Assembly (NCBI GenBank): GCA_945788445.1
Contig: CALZMA010000027.1
Span: forward strand, 1 to 9,044
DNA length: 9,044 nucleotides
Reading direction: 5' to 3'
From: an uncultured Bacteroidales bacterium
GTDB lineage: Bacteria; Bacteroidota; Bacteroidia; Bacteroidales; Bacteroidaceae
The notes beneath the pieces are model-generated. The model made no database searches. It was not told the origin of the DNA and worked only from the letters and a program-made list of their open reading frames with translations. The position numbers and the translations under genes were made by a program. Each line of letters opens with the position of its first letter. The first letter of the stretch is position 1. Below, piece by piece: positions 1 through 5,729 of this stretch.

Positions 1-564
1 CAGCAGGGCCAGCGTGTGGCCGTCGGGGGCGGGGAGCCCGTGGGTGCGCTGGTAGGCCGCCACCTCGTCGACCGAGGGGTTGCCGACGTAGGAGATGGGG
101 TAGCGGTGCTTTCCCTCGAAGAAGTCCACCTCGAAGGGGAGGATGGAGAACAAGCGGTCCACGTGGCGGCGGATGGCGGCGATGCGGTGTTCCTTCCACG
201 CCCAGATTTTCGGCGCAATGTAGTAGAACACCGGGCAGAGCGCATGCTGCTTCACGAACTTCGCCATCTTCAGGTTGAAGCCCGGGTAGTCCACGAGGAT
301 GACCGCGTCGGGCCGCCACGCGTCGATGGCTTCGCGGCAGCGCTTCATGCCCCGTAGGATGGTGGGCAGGTGGAGCGCCACCTGGAGGAAGCCCATGTAG
401 GCGAGCGACTCGTAGTGGCAGAGCAGCTCGCCGCCCACGGCCGCCATCCGGTTGCCCCCGAAGAAGCGGAACTGCGCTTCGGGGTCGGCGGCGCGGAGTT
501 CGCGCATGAGGTGGGAGGCGTGGAGGTCGCCGCTGGCTTCGCCGGCAATCAGAAAGTATTTCAT
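1..564 (-). CDS. lpxB: Lipid A disaccharide synthase LpxB, N-terminal part (cut by window edge)
   Basis: LpxB is a family GT19 glycosyltransferase that joins UDP-2,3-diacylglucosamine and lipid X (2,3-diacylglucosamine 1-phosphate) to give lipid A disaccharide 1-phosphate, at the cytoplasmic face of the inner membrane. The minus-strand frame is open from an ATG at 564-562 to the window edge, giving 188 codons, about half of a normal LpxB of roughly 380 residues. Recognisable family signatures in order are GEASGDLHAS at residues 8-17, FRFFGG at 32-37, VDYPGFNLK at 91-99, IAPKIWAWKEHRI at 116-128, SILPFEVDFF at 140-149 and VGNP at 160-163. The start lies 7 bases after the surE stop, so the two genes are almost certainly co-transcribed and possibly translationally coupled. 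No frameshift is seen in the visible part. The rest of the gene lies to the left of the window. Confidence 0.95.
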   Translation of the reverse strand, partial: MKYFLIAGEASGDLHASHLMRELRAADPEAQFRFFGGNRMAAVGGELLCHYESLAYMGFLQVALHLPTILRGMKRCREAIDAWRPDAVILVDYPGFNLKMAKFVKQHALCPVFYYIAPKIWAWKEHRIAAIRRHVDRLFSILPFEVDFFEGKHRYPISYVGNPSVDEVAAYQRTHGLPAPDGHTLALL

Positions 565-571
565 GGGCAAA

Positions 572-1339
572 TCATTGTCGGTCCGTAAACACGTCTTTCA
601 GTTGCGTGAGCAGTTCGGTGGCCGTGACGTCGAGCTGTGTGGGCGTGATGGCCACGAAGTCGTGGGCCAGTGCCCAGCGGTCGGTGTCGTCCGCCTCGGG
701 TTCGAGGTTCACGCTTTCGCCCACGAGCCAGAAGTATTCGCCTCCCCAGGGGTGCGTGCGGCGTTCCACCTCGCGCTGCCAGCGCGTGTGGGCCATGCGG
801 CAGAGCCTTACCCCGCGGAATTCGGGGGCGAGGGGGAAGTTCACGTTGAGGCAGGTGAAGGGCGGCAGTTTCGCCTTCATGGTCTTCAGGGCGAAGTCCG
901 CCAGGTAGGGCAGCAGCGGGGAGAAGTCCGCGTCGGCGCGGTGGTCGCATAGCGAGAAGGCGATGGAGGGGTAGCCCTGGAGTGCGCCCTCGATGGCCAC
1001 GCCCATGGTGCCCGAATAGTGGGCGTTGACGGAGGAATTGTCGCCGTGGTTGATGCCGCCCACGATGAGGTCCGGCTTACGGTCGGGGAAAAGGTTGAGC
1101 GCCATCTTCACGCAGTCGGTGGGCGTGCCCGAGCAGGCGCAGACGGTGAGTCCCTCCTCTTCGCGTACCCGGCGGTAGGTCAGGGGGCGCGACGAGGTGA
1201 TGGAGCAGCCGAAGCCCGAGCGCGGGCCGTCGGGGGCCATGACCAGAAGGTCGGCATGGGGGCGGAGGGCTTCGATGAGGAACTGGAGACCGGGCGCTGA
1301 GACGCCGTCGTCGTTGGAGAGGATGAAATAGGGACGCAT
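572..1339 (-). CDS. surE: 5'/3'-nucleotidase SurE
   Basis: SurE is a metal-dependent phosphatase that removes phosphate from nucleoside 5'- and 3'-monophosphates, and in some bacteria from short polyphosphate; it acts in the cytoplasm. The 255-residue product has the usual family length. The metal-site residues are visible: D10 and D11 in SNDDG, S41 in the PRSGFG loop and N97 in GGINHGDN. Their spacing matches the structurally known D8, D9, S39, N95 pattern with a shift of two. SGTPTDCV at 70-77 is another family signature. The ATG at 1339-1337 starts directly on the conserved strand (MRPYFILSNDDG), so no alternative start is needed. It is the first gene of a minus-strand pair with lpxB, driven from the shared divergent region. 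Pairing of surE with lpxB is common in Bacteroidales, although the enzymes share no known pathway. Confidence 0.96.
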   Translation of the reverse strand: MRPYFILSNDDGVSAPGLQFLIEALRPHADLLVMAPDGPRSGFGCSITSSRPLTYRRVREEEGLTVCACSGTPTDCVKMALNLFPDRKPDLIVGGINHGDNSSVNAHYSGTMGVAIEGALQGYPSIAFSLCDHRADADFSPLLPYLADFALKTMKAKLPPFTCLNVNFPLAPEFRGVRLCRMAHTRWQREVERRTHPWGGEYFWLVGESVNLEPEADDTDRWALAHDFVAITPTQLDVTATELLTQLKDVFTDRQ

Positions 1340-1366
1340 CGGGAGAAAAAGAAGGTTCGACTGTTG

Positions 1367-1414
1367 AATGAAAACTCCCGCCCCGCGAGGGCAGGGCAGG
1401 GCCCAATGAAAACT
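1367..1414. repeat. Direct repeat of AATGAAAACT in the surE leader
   Basis: The 10-mer AATGAAAACT occurs at 1367-1376 and again at 1405-1414, 38 bases apart, both in the presumed 5' leader of surE (read as AGTTTTCATT in the transcript). Between them is a GC-rich stretch that can form a small GCCC/GGGC hairpin (1380-1383 with 1389-1392). The function is unknown; two copies may be chance or binding sites. Confidence 0.5.
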
Positions 1415-1424
1415 TTAAGGGAGG

Positions 1425-1432
1425 CAAAAGTA
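1425..1432 (-). promoter_or_regulatory. Predicted -7 element for surE-lpxB
   Basis: On the minus strand this reads TACTTTTG, matching the Bacteroidota primary-sigma -7 consensus TAnnTTTG. It lies about 85 bases upstream of the surE ATG, leaving an expected leader of about 80 nucleotides. No convincing TTTG -33 element is found at the usual spacing, so the assignment rests on the -7 match, AT-rich context and position. Confidence 0.6.
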
Positions 1433-1473
1433 CAAAAAATAGTTTAGCGATGGGGAAATCACCGTTTTTTTCG

Positions 1474-1481
1474 TACTTTTG
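1474..1481 (+). promoter_or_regulatory. Predicted -7 element for the parA operon
   Basis: TACTTTTG matches the Bacteroidota -7 consensus TAnnTTTG and follows a T-rich run. Transcription would begin a few bases after 1481, giving a leader of about 145 nucleotides before the parA ATG. A -33 TTTG is not evident at the expected distance (around 1450). A weaker alternative, TACGTTTA at 1603-1610, lies much closer to parA and would give a very short leader. Confidence 0.6.
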
Positions 1482-1632
1482 CCACGCTAATTGTGTAGAC
1501 TTCCGCCGGAAACGGCTGTGTTTGCGGCACTCTTTCCCCGGCACGCCCTTGGCGGCTGCGGCGGAGAAGGCCGGCAGCGCGCAGGCCGCGGGCGGGAGGC
1601 GCTACGTTTATTATTCATTCAACAACCTCAGA
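1482..1632 (+). other. Long GC-rich leader of parA
   Basis: This noncoding stretch lies between the predicted parA promoter and the parA ATG. It contains an 11-base dyad TTCCGCCGGAA (1501-1511), a very GC-rich middle part (about 1545-1600, including GCAGGCCG at 1581-1588), and then an AT-rich tail (1603-1632) that should be unstructured around the start codon. The parA frame is open upstream to an ATG at 1450. That ATG lies upstream of the -7 element and the extra 61 residues look unlike any ParA, so the leader is treated as untranslated. No known riboswitch or RNA family is recognised. Confidence 0.5.
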
Positions 1633-2400
1633 ATGGGCAAGATTATTGCTTTGGCCAATCAGAAAGGCGGTGTGGGCAAGACCACCACTTCGATGAACCT
1701 GGCCGCTTCGTTGGCTACGCTCGAAAAGAAAGTGCTGCTCATCGACGCCGACTCGCAGGCAAACGCCTCCTCGGGCCTCGGCGTGGATTTGAGCAAGGTG
1801 GACTGCTCGATTTACGAGTGCGTCATCAACGGCGTAGACGTACACGAGGCTATCTATACGACCGACATTGAGCGCTTGGACGTGATTCCGTCCAACATCA
1901 ACCTGGTCGGCGCAGAAGTAGAGATGCTGAACTTTGAGGGACGCGAACGCATCATCAAGAACATGCTCGCCCCGCTCCACAACGAATACGACTACATTCT
2001 CATAGACTGTTCGCCCTCGCTCGGACTCATCACGGTGAATGCGCTGACGGCGGCCAACTCGGTGATTATCCCCGTGCAGTGCGAGTACTTCGCGCTGGAG
2101 GGAATCTCCAAGTTGCTCAACACCATCAAGATCGTGAAGCGCAAGCTCAACCCCGAGCTGGAAATCGAAGGCTTCCTCCTGACGATGTACGACAGCCGCC
2201 TGCGCCTCGCCAACCAAATCTACGACGAGGTGAAACGCCACTTCCAGGAACTCGTGTTCAAGACCGTCATCCAGCGCAACGTGAAGCTCAGCGAAGCTCC
2301 CAGCCACGGGCTTCCCGCCATCCTCTACGACGCGGACTCGACCGGCGCAAAGAACCACCTGGCCCTGGCCAAGGAAATCATCAACAAGAACAAGGCATAG
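1633..2400 (+). CDS. parA: Chromosome-partitioning ATPase ParA (Soj type)
   Basis: ParA is a deviant-Walker ATPase that binds DNA non-specifically as an ATP dimer. With ParB it separates newly replicated origins and can influence replication initiation. The ATG at 1633 gives 255 residues, the normal length for chromosomal ParA/Soj, and places the deviant Walker A motif KGGVGKTTT at 11-19. Walker A' DADSQANAS is at 38-46, and the Walker B strand [11 protein letters not shown] is at 121-131. The conserved [11 protein letters not shown] segment is at 147-157 and the C-terminal SEAPSHGLP at 220-228. An in-frame ATG at 1450 would add 61 GC-rich, non-homologous residues and is rejected. No N-terminal helix-turn-helix is present, which argues for the chromosomal and against the plasmid P1 type. 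parB follows after 69 bases, as expected for a parAB pair. The gene heads the plus-strand cluster. Confidence 0.97.
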   Translation: MGKIIALANQKGGVGKTTTSMNLAASLATLEKKVLLIDADSQANASSGLGVDLSKVDCSIYECVINGVDVHEAIYTTDIERLDVIPSNINLVGAEVEMLNFEGRERIIKNMLAPLHNEYDYILIDCSPSLGLITVNALTAANSVIIPVQCEYFALEGISKLLNTIKIVKRKLNPELEIEGFLLTMYDSRLRLANQIYDEVKRHFQELVFKTVIQRNVKLSEAPSHGLPAILYDADSTGAKNHLALAKEIINKNKA

Positions 2401-2413
2401 CGACCGCACGCTC

Positions 2414-2444
2414 CGGCCTGCCGCCCGCAGGGGACCGCAGGCCG
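2414..2444 (+). other. GC-rich hairpin in the parA-parB gap
   Basis: CGGCCTGC at 2414-2421 pairs perfectly with GCAGGCCG at 2437-2444 across a 15-base loop. A competing smaller hairpin uses CCTGC 2417-2421 with GCAGG 2427-2431. No T-run follows, so it is not a classical intrinsic terminator. It could moderate read-through or protect the mRNA end between parA and parB. It lacks the CACGTG core of a parS site. Confidence 0.5.
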
Positions 2445-2469
2445 TGGCCTATACGACAACTTCATAAAC

Positions 2470-3360
2470 ATGGTAGCGCATAAGAAATTTCCCGCACTGG
2501 GCCGCGGACTCGACGCCCTCATCTCTACCGAGGAGGAACTCCACACGAGTGGCTCGTCGAGCATCAGCGAAGTGCCCGTGTTTAAAATAAAGGCTAACCC
2601 CAACCAGCCGCGCCGAGAGTTCTCGACCGAGGCGCTGCAGGAACTGGCGGAAAGCATTCGCCAAATCGGCATCATCCAGCCCATCACGCTCCGCCTCATG
2701 GAGGACGGCACGTACCAGATCATCGCGGGCGAACGCCGCTGGCGCGCTTCGCAGATGGCGGGGCTCACGAGCATCCCGGCCTACGTGCGCACGGCCGACG
2801 ACGAGAACATGATGCAGATGGCCCTCGTGGAGAACATCCAGCGCGAGGACCTCAACGCCATCGAAATCGCACTGGCTTACCAGAACCTCATTGAGCAGTA
2901 CAACCTCACGCAGGACAAGCTCTCGGAAAAGGTGGGCAAGAACCGCGCGACCATCGCCAACTACCTCCGCCTCCTGAAGCTGCCCGCGCAGGTGCAGGTG
3001 GCCCTCCAGAACAAGGAGGTGGACCAGGGACATGCCCGCGCCCTGCTCGGCCTCGACAAGCCTTCGCTCCAGGTGAAGCTCTTCAACGAAATCAAGGAGA
3101 AGGGCTACTCGGTGCGCCAGGTGGAGGAGATGGTCAAGGCGCTCAACAACGGCGAAACGCTCAAGAGCGGACGCCGCACGCTGAAGCCCGCGGGCAAGAA
3201 GCTCCCCGAAGAATATGCCGAACTCCAGGGACGGCTGCGCGACATGTTCAGCACCAAGGTGCAGATGACGTGCTCCGGACAGGGAAAGGGCAAAATCACC
3301 ATTCCTTTCGCCTCGGAAGAGGAACTGGAACGCATTATCACCACGCTCGACAGGCTTTAG
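2470..3360 (+). CDS. parB: Chromosome-partitioning protein ParB (Spo0J/Noc family CTPase)
   Basis: ParB binds parS centromere sites, spreads as a CTP-dependent sliding clamp and stimulates ParA ATPase. The 296 residues show the full family layout. The N-terminal ParA-contact motif ALGRGLDALI is at 9-18, and the CTP-binding domain spans roughly 35-130 with NQPR at 45-48, GERRWRA at 87-93 and ENIQRED at 121-127. The helix-turn-helix parS-reading domain runs about 148-195 with VGKNRATIANYLRLLKL, and the C-terminal dimerisation domain is at about 245-296. The linker around 225-245 is basic. The start at 2470 is the only ATG just before the conserved motif, preceded by an A-rich leader and no Shine-Dalgarno. 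It lies 69 bases after parA and 31 bases before the next gene. I saw no consensus parS site in this window. Confidence 0.97.
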   Translation: MVAHKKFPALGRGLDALISTEEELHTSGSSSISEVPVFKIKANPNQPRREFSTEALQELAESIRQIGIIQPITLRLMEDGTYQIIAGERRWRASQMAGLTSIPAYVRTADDENMMQMALVENIQREDLNAIEIALAYQNLIEQYNLTQDKLSEKVGKNRATIANYLRLLKLPAQVQVALQNKEVDQGHARALLGLDKPSLQVKLFNEIKEKGYSVRQVEEMVKALNNGETLKSGRRTLKPAGKKLPEEYAELQGRLRDMFSTKVQMTCSGQGKGKITIPFASEEELERIITTLDRL

Positions 3361-3391
3361 CCTGCGCTGAGCGGCGTTTCCCCAAAAAAGT

Positions 3392-3606
3392 ATGGCGGCT
3401 TTGAAGAACTGGTACTCAATTTGGCAAATCTGGCTGTTGCTCGGCATGGCAGGGGCCTCCTGCGCGGAAGCGGGGGCTGCCCGCGGGGGCTTGCGAAACC
3501 CCGGACCGGCCGGCGCACACGCTTGGAAAGTCGAAGTCTTGCAGAAGGCTTCGGCTTTGGCCGTTTTGGAACGGCCGGCCACTGAGGCTTGCGCTATATA
3601 TAATAA
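3392..3606. other. Possible inserted or dispersed sequence forming the 5' part of the DUF5683 gene
   Basis: The first roughly 215 bases of the gene differ in character from the rest. They hold a 9-base direct repeat GCGGGGGCT (3470-3478 and 3483-3491), a perfect 7-bp hairpin GGCCGTT/AACGGCC with a 4-base loop (3559-3576), several GGCC/CCGG palindromes, and an abrupt AT-rich end TATATATAATAA (3595-3606). After that the coding sequence returns to ordinary base use. The boundaries are approximate and the idea of an insertion is inference; no target-site duplication or transposase is visible. Confidence 0.3.
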
Positions 3607-4270
3607 GGAGTGGGCCGACACGCTCCAGCCCGCTGACGAAGTGCTCCCCGACGTGGTGAGCGACCCCGGGGCGGACGTGGCGCAACCCGCCGACTCGGTG
3701 GCCCGCGACCTCGAACGCGTGGCCGACTCGCTGAGCCGCAAGCTGCCGCAGCCGAAGTTGCCCAAAAAGCGCTTCGTGCCCAACCCGAAAAGGGCGCTCT
3801 GGCTCTCGCTGGTCTTCCCCGGCGCGGGACAAATCTACAACCGCAAGTACTGGAAACTCCCCATCATCTACGGAGGCTTCCTGGGGTGTACCTACGCCCT
3901 GATGTGGAACCAGCAGATGTACCGCGACTATTCGCAGGCCTACCTCGACATCATGGACGATGACCCGCGGACAGACTCGTACCTGGAGATGCTCCCGCCG
4001 CGCTACGACATCACGGGGCGCGAGGAGCAGTTCAAAAAAATATTCAAGCGGAAGAAAGACTTCTACCGCCGCTATCGCGACCTGAGCGCCTTCTGCTTCG
4101 TCGGCGTGTACCTCCTCTCCGTGGTGGACGCCTATGTGGACGCACAGCTCTCGGAGTTCGACATCACGCCCGACCTCTCGCTCAGCGTGAGTCCGCAGGT
4201 CATTGGCGAAGGCACTAACCTCGGCCCCCGCTCCGCCGCCTACGGCATCGGGTGCAGTTTCCGTTTCTAA
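3392..4270 (+). CDS. DUF5683 family membrane protein with an atypical N-terminus
   Basis: The C-terminal part (about 131-292 of 292) is typical of the Bacteroidota family DUF5683: NPKRALWLSLVFPGAGQIYN at 131-150, then RKYWKLPIIYGG at 151-162, YRDYSQAYLD at 177-186, RRYRDLSAF at 226-234 and DAYVDAQL at 246-253. Hydrophobic segments at about 135-147, 156-172 and 232-247 suggest membrane insertion. The molecular function of the family is unknown; its position between parB and a lytic transglycosylase hints at an envelope role (inference). Residues 1-27 can act as a signal peptide (K5, hydrophobic 10-23, AEA at 25-27). Residues 28-70 (Gly/Ala/Pro-rich) do not look like the acidic, Asp/Ser-rich pre-domain segment that starts near 74 and that I expect for this family. 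The DNA of this part is rich in GC palindromes. No better in-frame ATG precedes the domain, so 3392 is kept, with the start only moderately sure. Confidence 0.85.
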   Translation: MAALKNWYSIWQIWLLLGMAGASCAEAGAARGGLRNPGPAGAHAWKVEVLQKASALAVLERPATEACAIYNKEWADTLQPADEVLPDVVSDPGADVAQPADSVARDLERVADSLSRKLPQPKLPKKRFVPNPKRALWLSLVFPGAGQIYNRKYWKLPIIYGGFLGCTYALMWNQQMYRDYSQAYLDIMDDDPRTDSYLEMLPPRYDITGREEQFKKIFKRKKDFYRRYRDLSAFCFVGVYLLSVVDAYVDAQLSEFDITPDLSLSVSPQVIGEGTNLGPRSAAYGIGCSFRF

Positions 4271-4300
4271 ACCTTCCAAACAGAAAAAATCAACCGACTG

Positions 4301-5659
4301 ATGAAAAGAATAAAGACGTTTCTCTTGTCCTTGGCCGCCGGCCTCTTCTCCGCCACCGCCCAGAACGTGGTGGAAGAAATCACCGTTCACGACGAACAGA
4401 GTGGCCGCGACGAGGTCATCGACCTGCCCGAGGGCATGACGCAGAGCTGCGATTCGCTGCTCAGCGAGTGGATGGCCAAAAAGTATCTCTATCCCGACAC
4501 CACCTGCGTGGACCCCAACACCAACCCCGCGTTTACGCCCGAAGAATACCAGGAACGCCTGCGCCGCCTCCCCGTGGTCATGGAAATGCCCTACAACAAC
4601 GTGGTGCAGAAGTTCATTGACCAGTACACCTCCCGCCTGCGCCGCAGCGTGTCGTACATGCTCGGGGCTGCCAACTTCTATGTGCCCATCTTCGAGGAGG
4701 CCCTCGACTACTACGGCCTGCCGCTCGAACTCAAATACCTCCCCGTCATCGAAAGCGCGCTCGAACCCAAGGCGAAAAGCCGCGCCGGTGCCGTGGGCCT
4801 CTGGCAGTTCATGCTCGCCACGGCCAAGCGCTACGACCTCACGGTGAACAGTCTGATCGACGAACGCCAGGACCCGTACAAGAGTACCTGGGCTGCAGCG
4901 CGCTACCTCCGCGACCTGTATAAAATCTACAGCGACTGGAACCTCGTCATCGCTGCCTACAACTGCGGTCCGGCCAACGTGAACAAGGCCATCCACCGCG
5001 CGGGGGGCGTTCACGACTATTGGACCATCTACCCCTACCTCCCCGCCGAGACCCGCGGCTACGTGCCCGCCTTCATCGCCGCCAACTACGTGATGAACTA
5101 CTACTGCGAGCACAACATCTGTCCGATGAAGACGAAGTACCCCCTGAGCACCGACACCTTGCTCGTGAACCGCGACCTTCACCTCGAGCAGGTCATGGCC
5201 TTCACGGGCCTGGATAAGGAGGCCATCCAGGCACTCAACCCGCAGTACCGCACCGATGTCATCCCAGGCTCCGTGGGCCCCATGTCGCTCTGCCTGCCCA
5301 CCGAGGCCCTCACGGCACTCATCGACCAGGGCGACTCCATCTTCAACTACCGCTCCGATGACCTGCTCACCCGCCGCGCTACCGTGGCCGTGCCCGAAAC
5401 GCAGGCCTCCTCGCGGCGCAGCTCCGCCTCGGCCTCCCATTCGCGCAGCAGCCAGAAGGCCACCAAGTCGAAGTCGGACCGCAGCGAACGCAAATCCAAG
5501 AAGCAGAAAAAGCAAGCCACGAAAACGGCCACCGTACGCAAGGGCGAAACGCTCAGCGAAATCGCCGCACGCAACGGAACTTCGGTGAAAAAACTTCGCC
5601 AGCTCAATGGCATCAAAGGCGACAGGATTAACATCGGACAGAAACTGCGCGTGAAATAA
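4301..5659 (+). CDS. mltD: MltD-like membrane-bound lytic transglycosylase with C-terminal LysM
   Basis: The predicted enzyme cleaves the MurNAc-GlcNAc bond of peptidoglycan to leave 1,6-anhydro-MurNAc ends. The 452 residues begin with a Sec signal peptide (KRIK, hydrophobic 7-18, likely cleavage after ATA at 18-20), so it acts in the periplasm. No lipobox cysteine is present, unlike E. coli MltD. The SLT/GH23 catalytic domain spans about 125-260. LPVIESALEPKAKSRAGAVG at 147-166 contains the catalytic Glu151, LWQFM follows at 167-171, and AAYNCGP is at 218-224. Residues 283-345 look like a degenerate LysM-like or spacer region. A Ser/Lys/Arg-rich low-complexity linker (369-408) leads to one clear LysM at 410-452 (VRKGETLSEIAARNGTSVKKL, then INIGQKLRV). 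It starts 30 bases after the DUF5683 gene. Confidence 0.92.
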   Translation: MKRIKTFLLSLAAGLFSATAQNVVEEITVHDEQSGRDEVIDLPEGMTQSCDSLLSEWMAKKYLYPDTTCVDPNTNPAFTPEEYQERLRRLPVVMEMPYNNVVQKFIDQYTSRLRRSVSYMLGAANFYVPIFEEALDYYGLPLELKYLPVIESALEPKAKSRAGAVGLWQFMLATAKRYDLTVNSLIDERQDPYKSTWAAARYLRDLYKIYSDWNLVIAAYNCGPANVNKAIHRAGGVHDYWTIYPYLPAETRGYVPAFIAANYVMNYYCEHNICPMKTKYPLSTDTLLVNRDLHLEQVMAFTGLDKEAIQALNPQYRTDVIPGSVGPMSLCLPTEALTALIDQGDSIFNYRSDDLLTRRATVAVPETQASSRRSSASASHSRSSQKATKSKSDRSERKSKKQKKQATKTATVRKGETLSEIAARNGTSVKKLRQLNGIKGDRINIGQKLRVK

Positions 5660-5729
5660 CACCACGCGCAGTCCGCTCCTTTGTTACAACTAACTCTATT
5701 CTCTAACCATTAACCATTACATCTAAGCC
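5660..5729 (+). other. Gap before rel with AT-rich leader and TAACCAT tandem repeat
   Basis: The 70-base gap has a TTTG at 5680-5683 that could serve as a -33 element, but no TAnnTTTG follows at a good distance. The tandem pair TAACCATTAACCAT (5704-5717) lies just before the rel start and gives an unstructured, A-rich initiation region typical of Bacteroidota. An internal rel promoter here is possible but unproven. There is no terminator-like hairpin, which favours read-through from the upstream genes. Confidence 0.35.

Larger units (their letters stand above)
1423..1483. repeat. Inverted repeat carrying the divergent promoters
   Basis: GGCAAAAGTAC at 1423-1433 is an exact inverted copy of GTACTTTTGCC at 1473-1483. 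Inside the arms, an A run (1434-1439) faces a T run (1465-1471), offset by a single C at 1472. The centre is near 1453. Each arm contains a TACTTTTG element pointing outward, one toward surE and one toward parA. The symmetry follows mainly from two similar promoters placed back to back, but the identity extends three bases beyond the promoter element. Confidence 0.75.

Noticed and set aside
159..166. CCACGTGG palindrome in lpxB as a possible parS site
   Set aside because: Only the 8-base core is symmetric; the flanks (GT before, CG after) do not match the longer parS palindrome.
1450..1632. N-terminal extension of ParA from the ATG at 1450
   Set aside because: It would start upstream of the predicted promoter element, adds 61 unconserved residues, and ParA homologues start at the strand before the Walker A motif.
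3599..3612. TATAAT plus AAGGAG and GTG as an internal promoter and start for DUF5683
   Set aside because: The GTG at 3610 is not in the DUF5683 frame, and sigma-70-like TATAAT and Shine-Dalgarno signals are not the usual signals in Bacteroidota.
2449..3783. 444-codon minus-strand frame opposite parB
   Set aside because: Shadow of parB; it spans the parB-DUF5683 junction without any domain signature.
3416..5665. 749-codon open frame on the minus strand opposite the DUF5683 and transglycosylase genes
   Set aside because: The plus strand carries two clear conserved proteins here. In GC-rich DNA with G/C third positions, antisense frames often stay open; the product is His/Val/Gly/Arg-rich with no recognisable domain.
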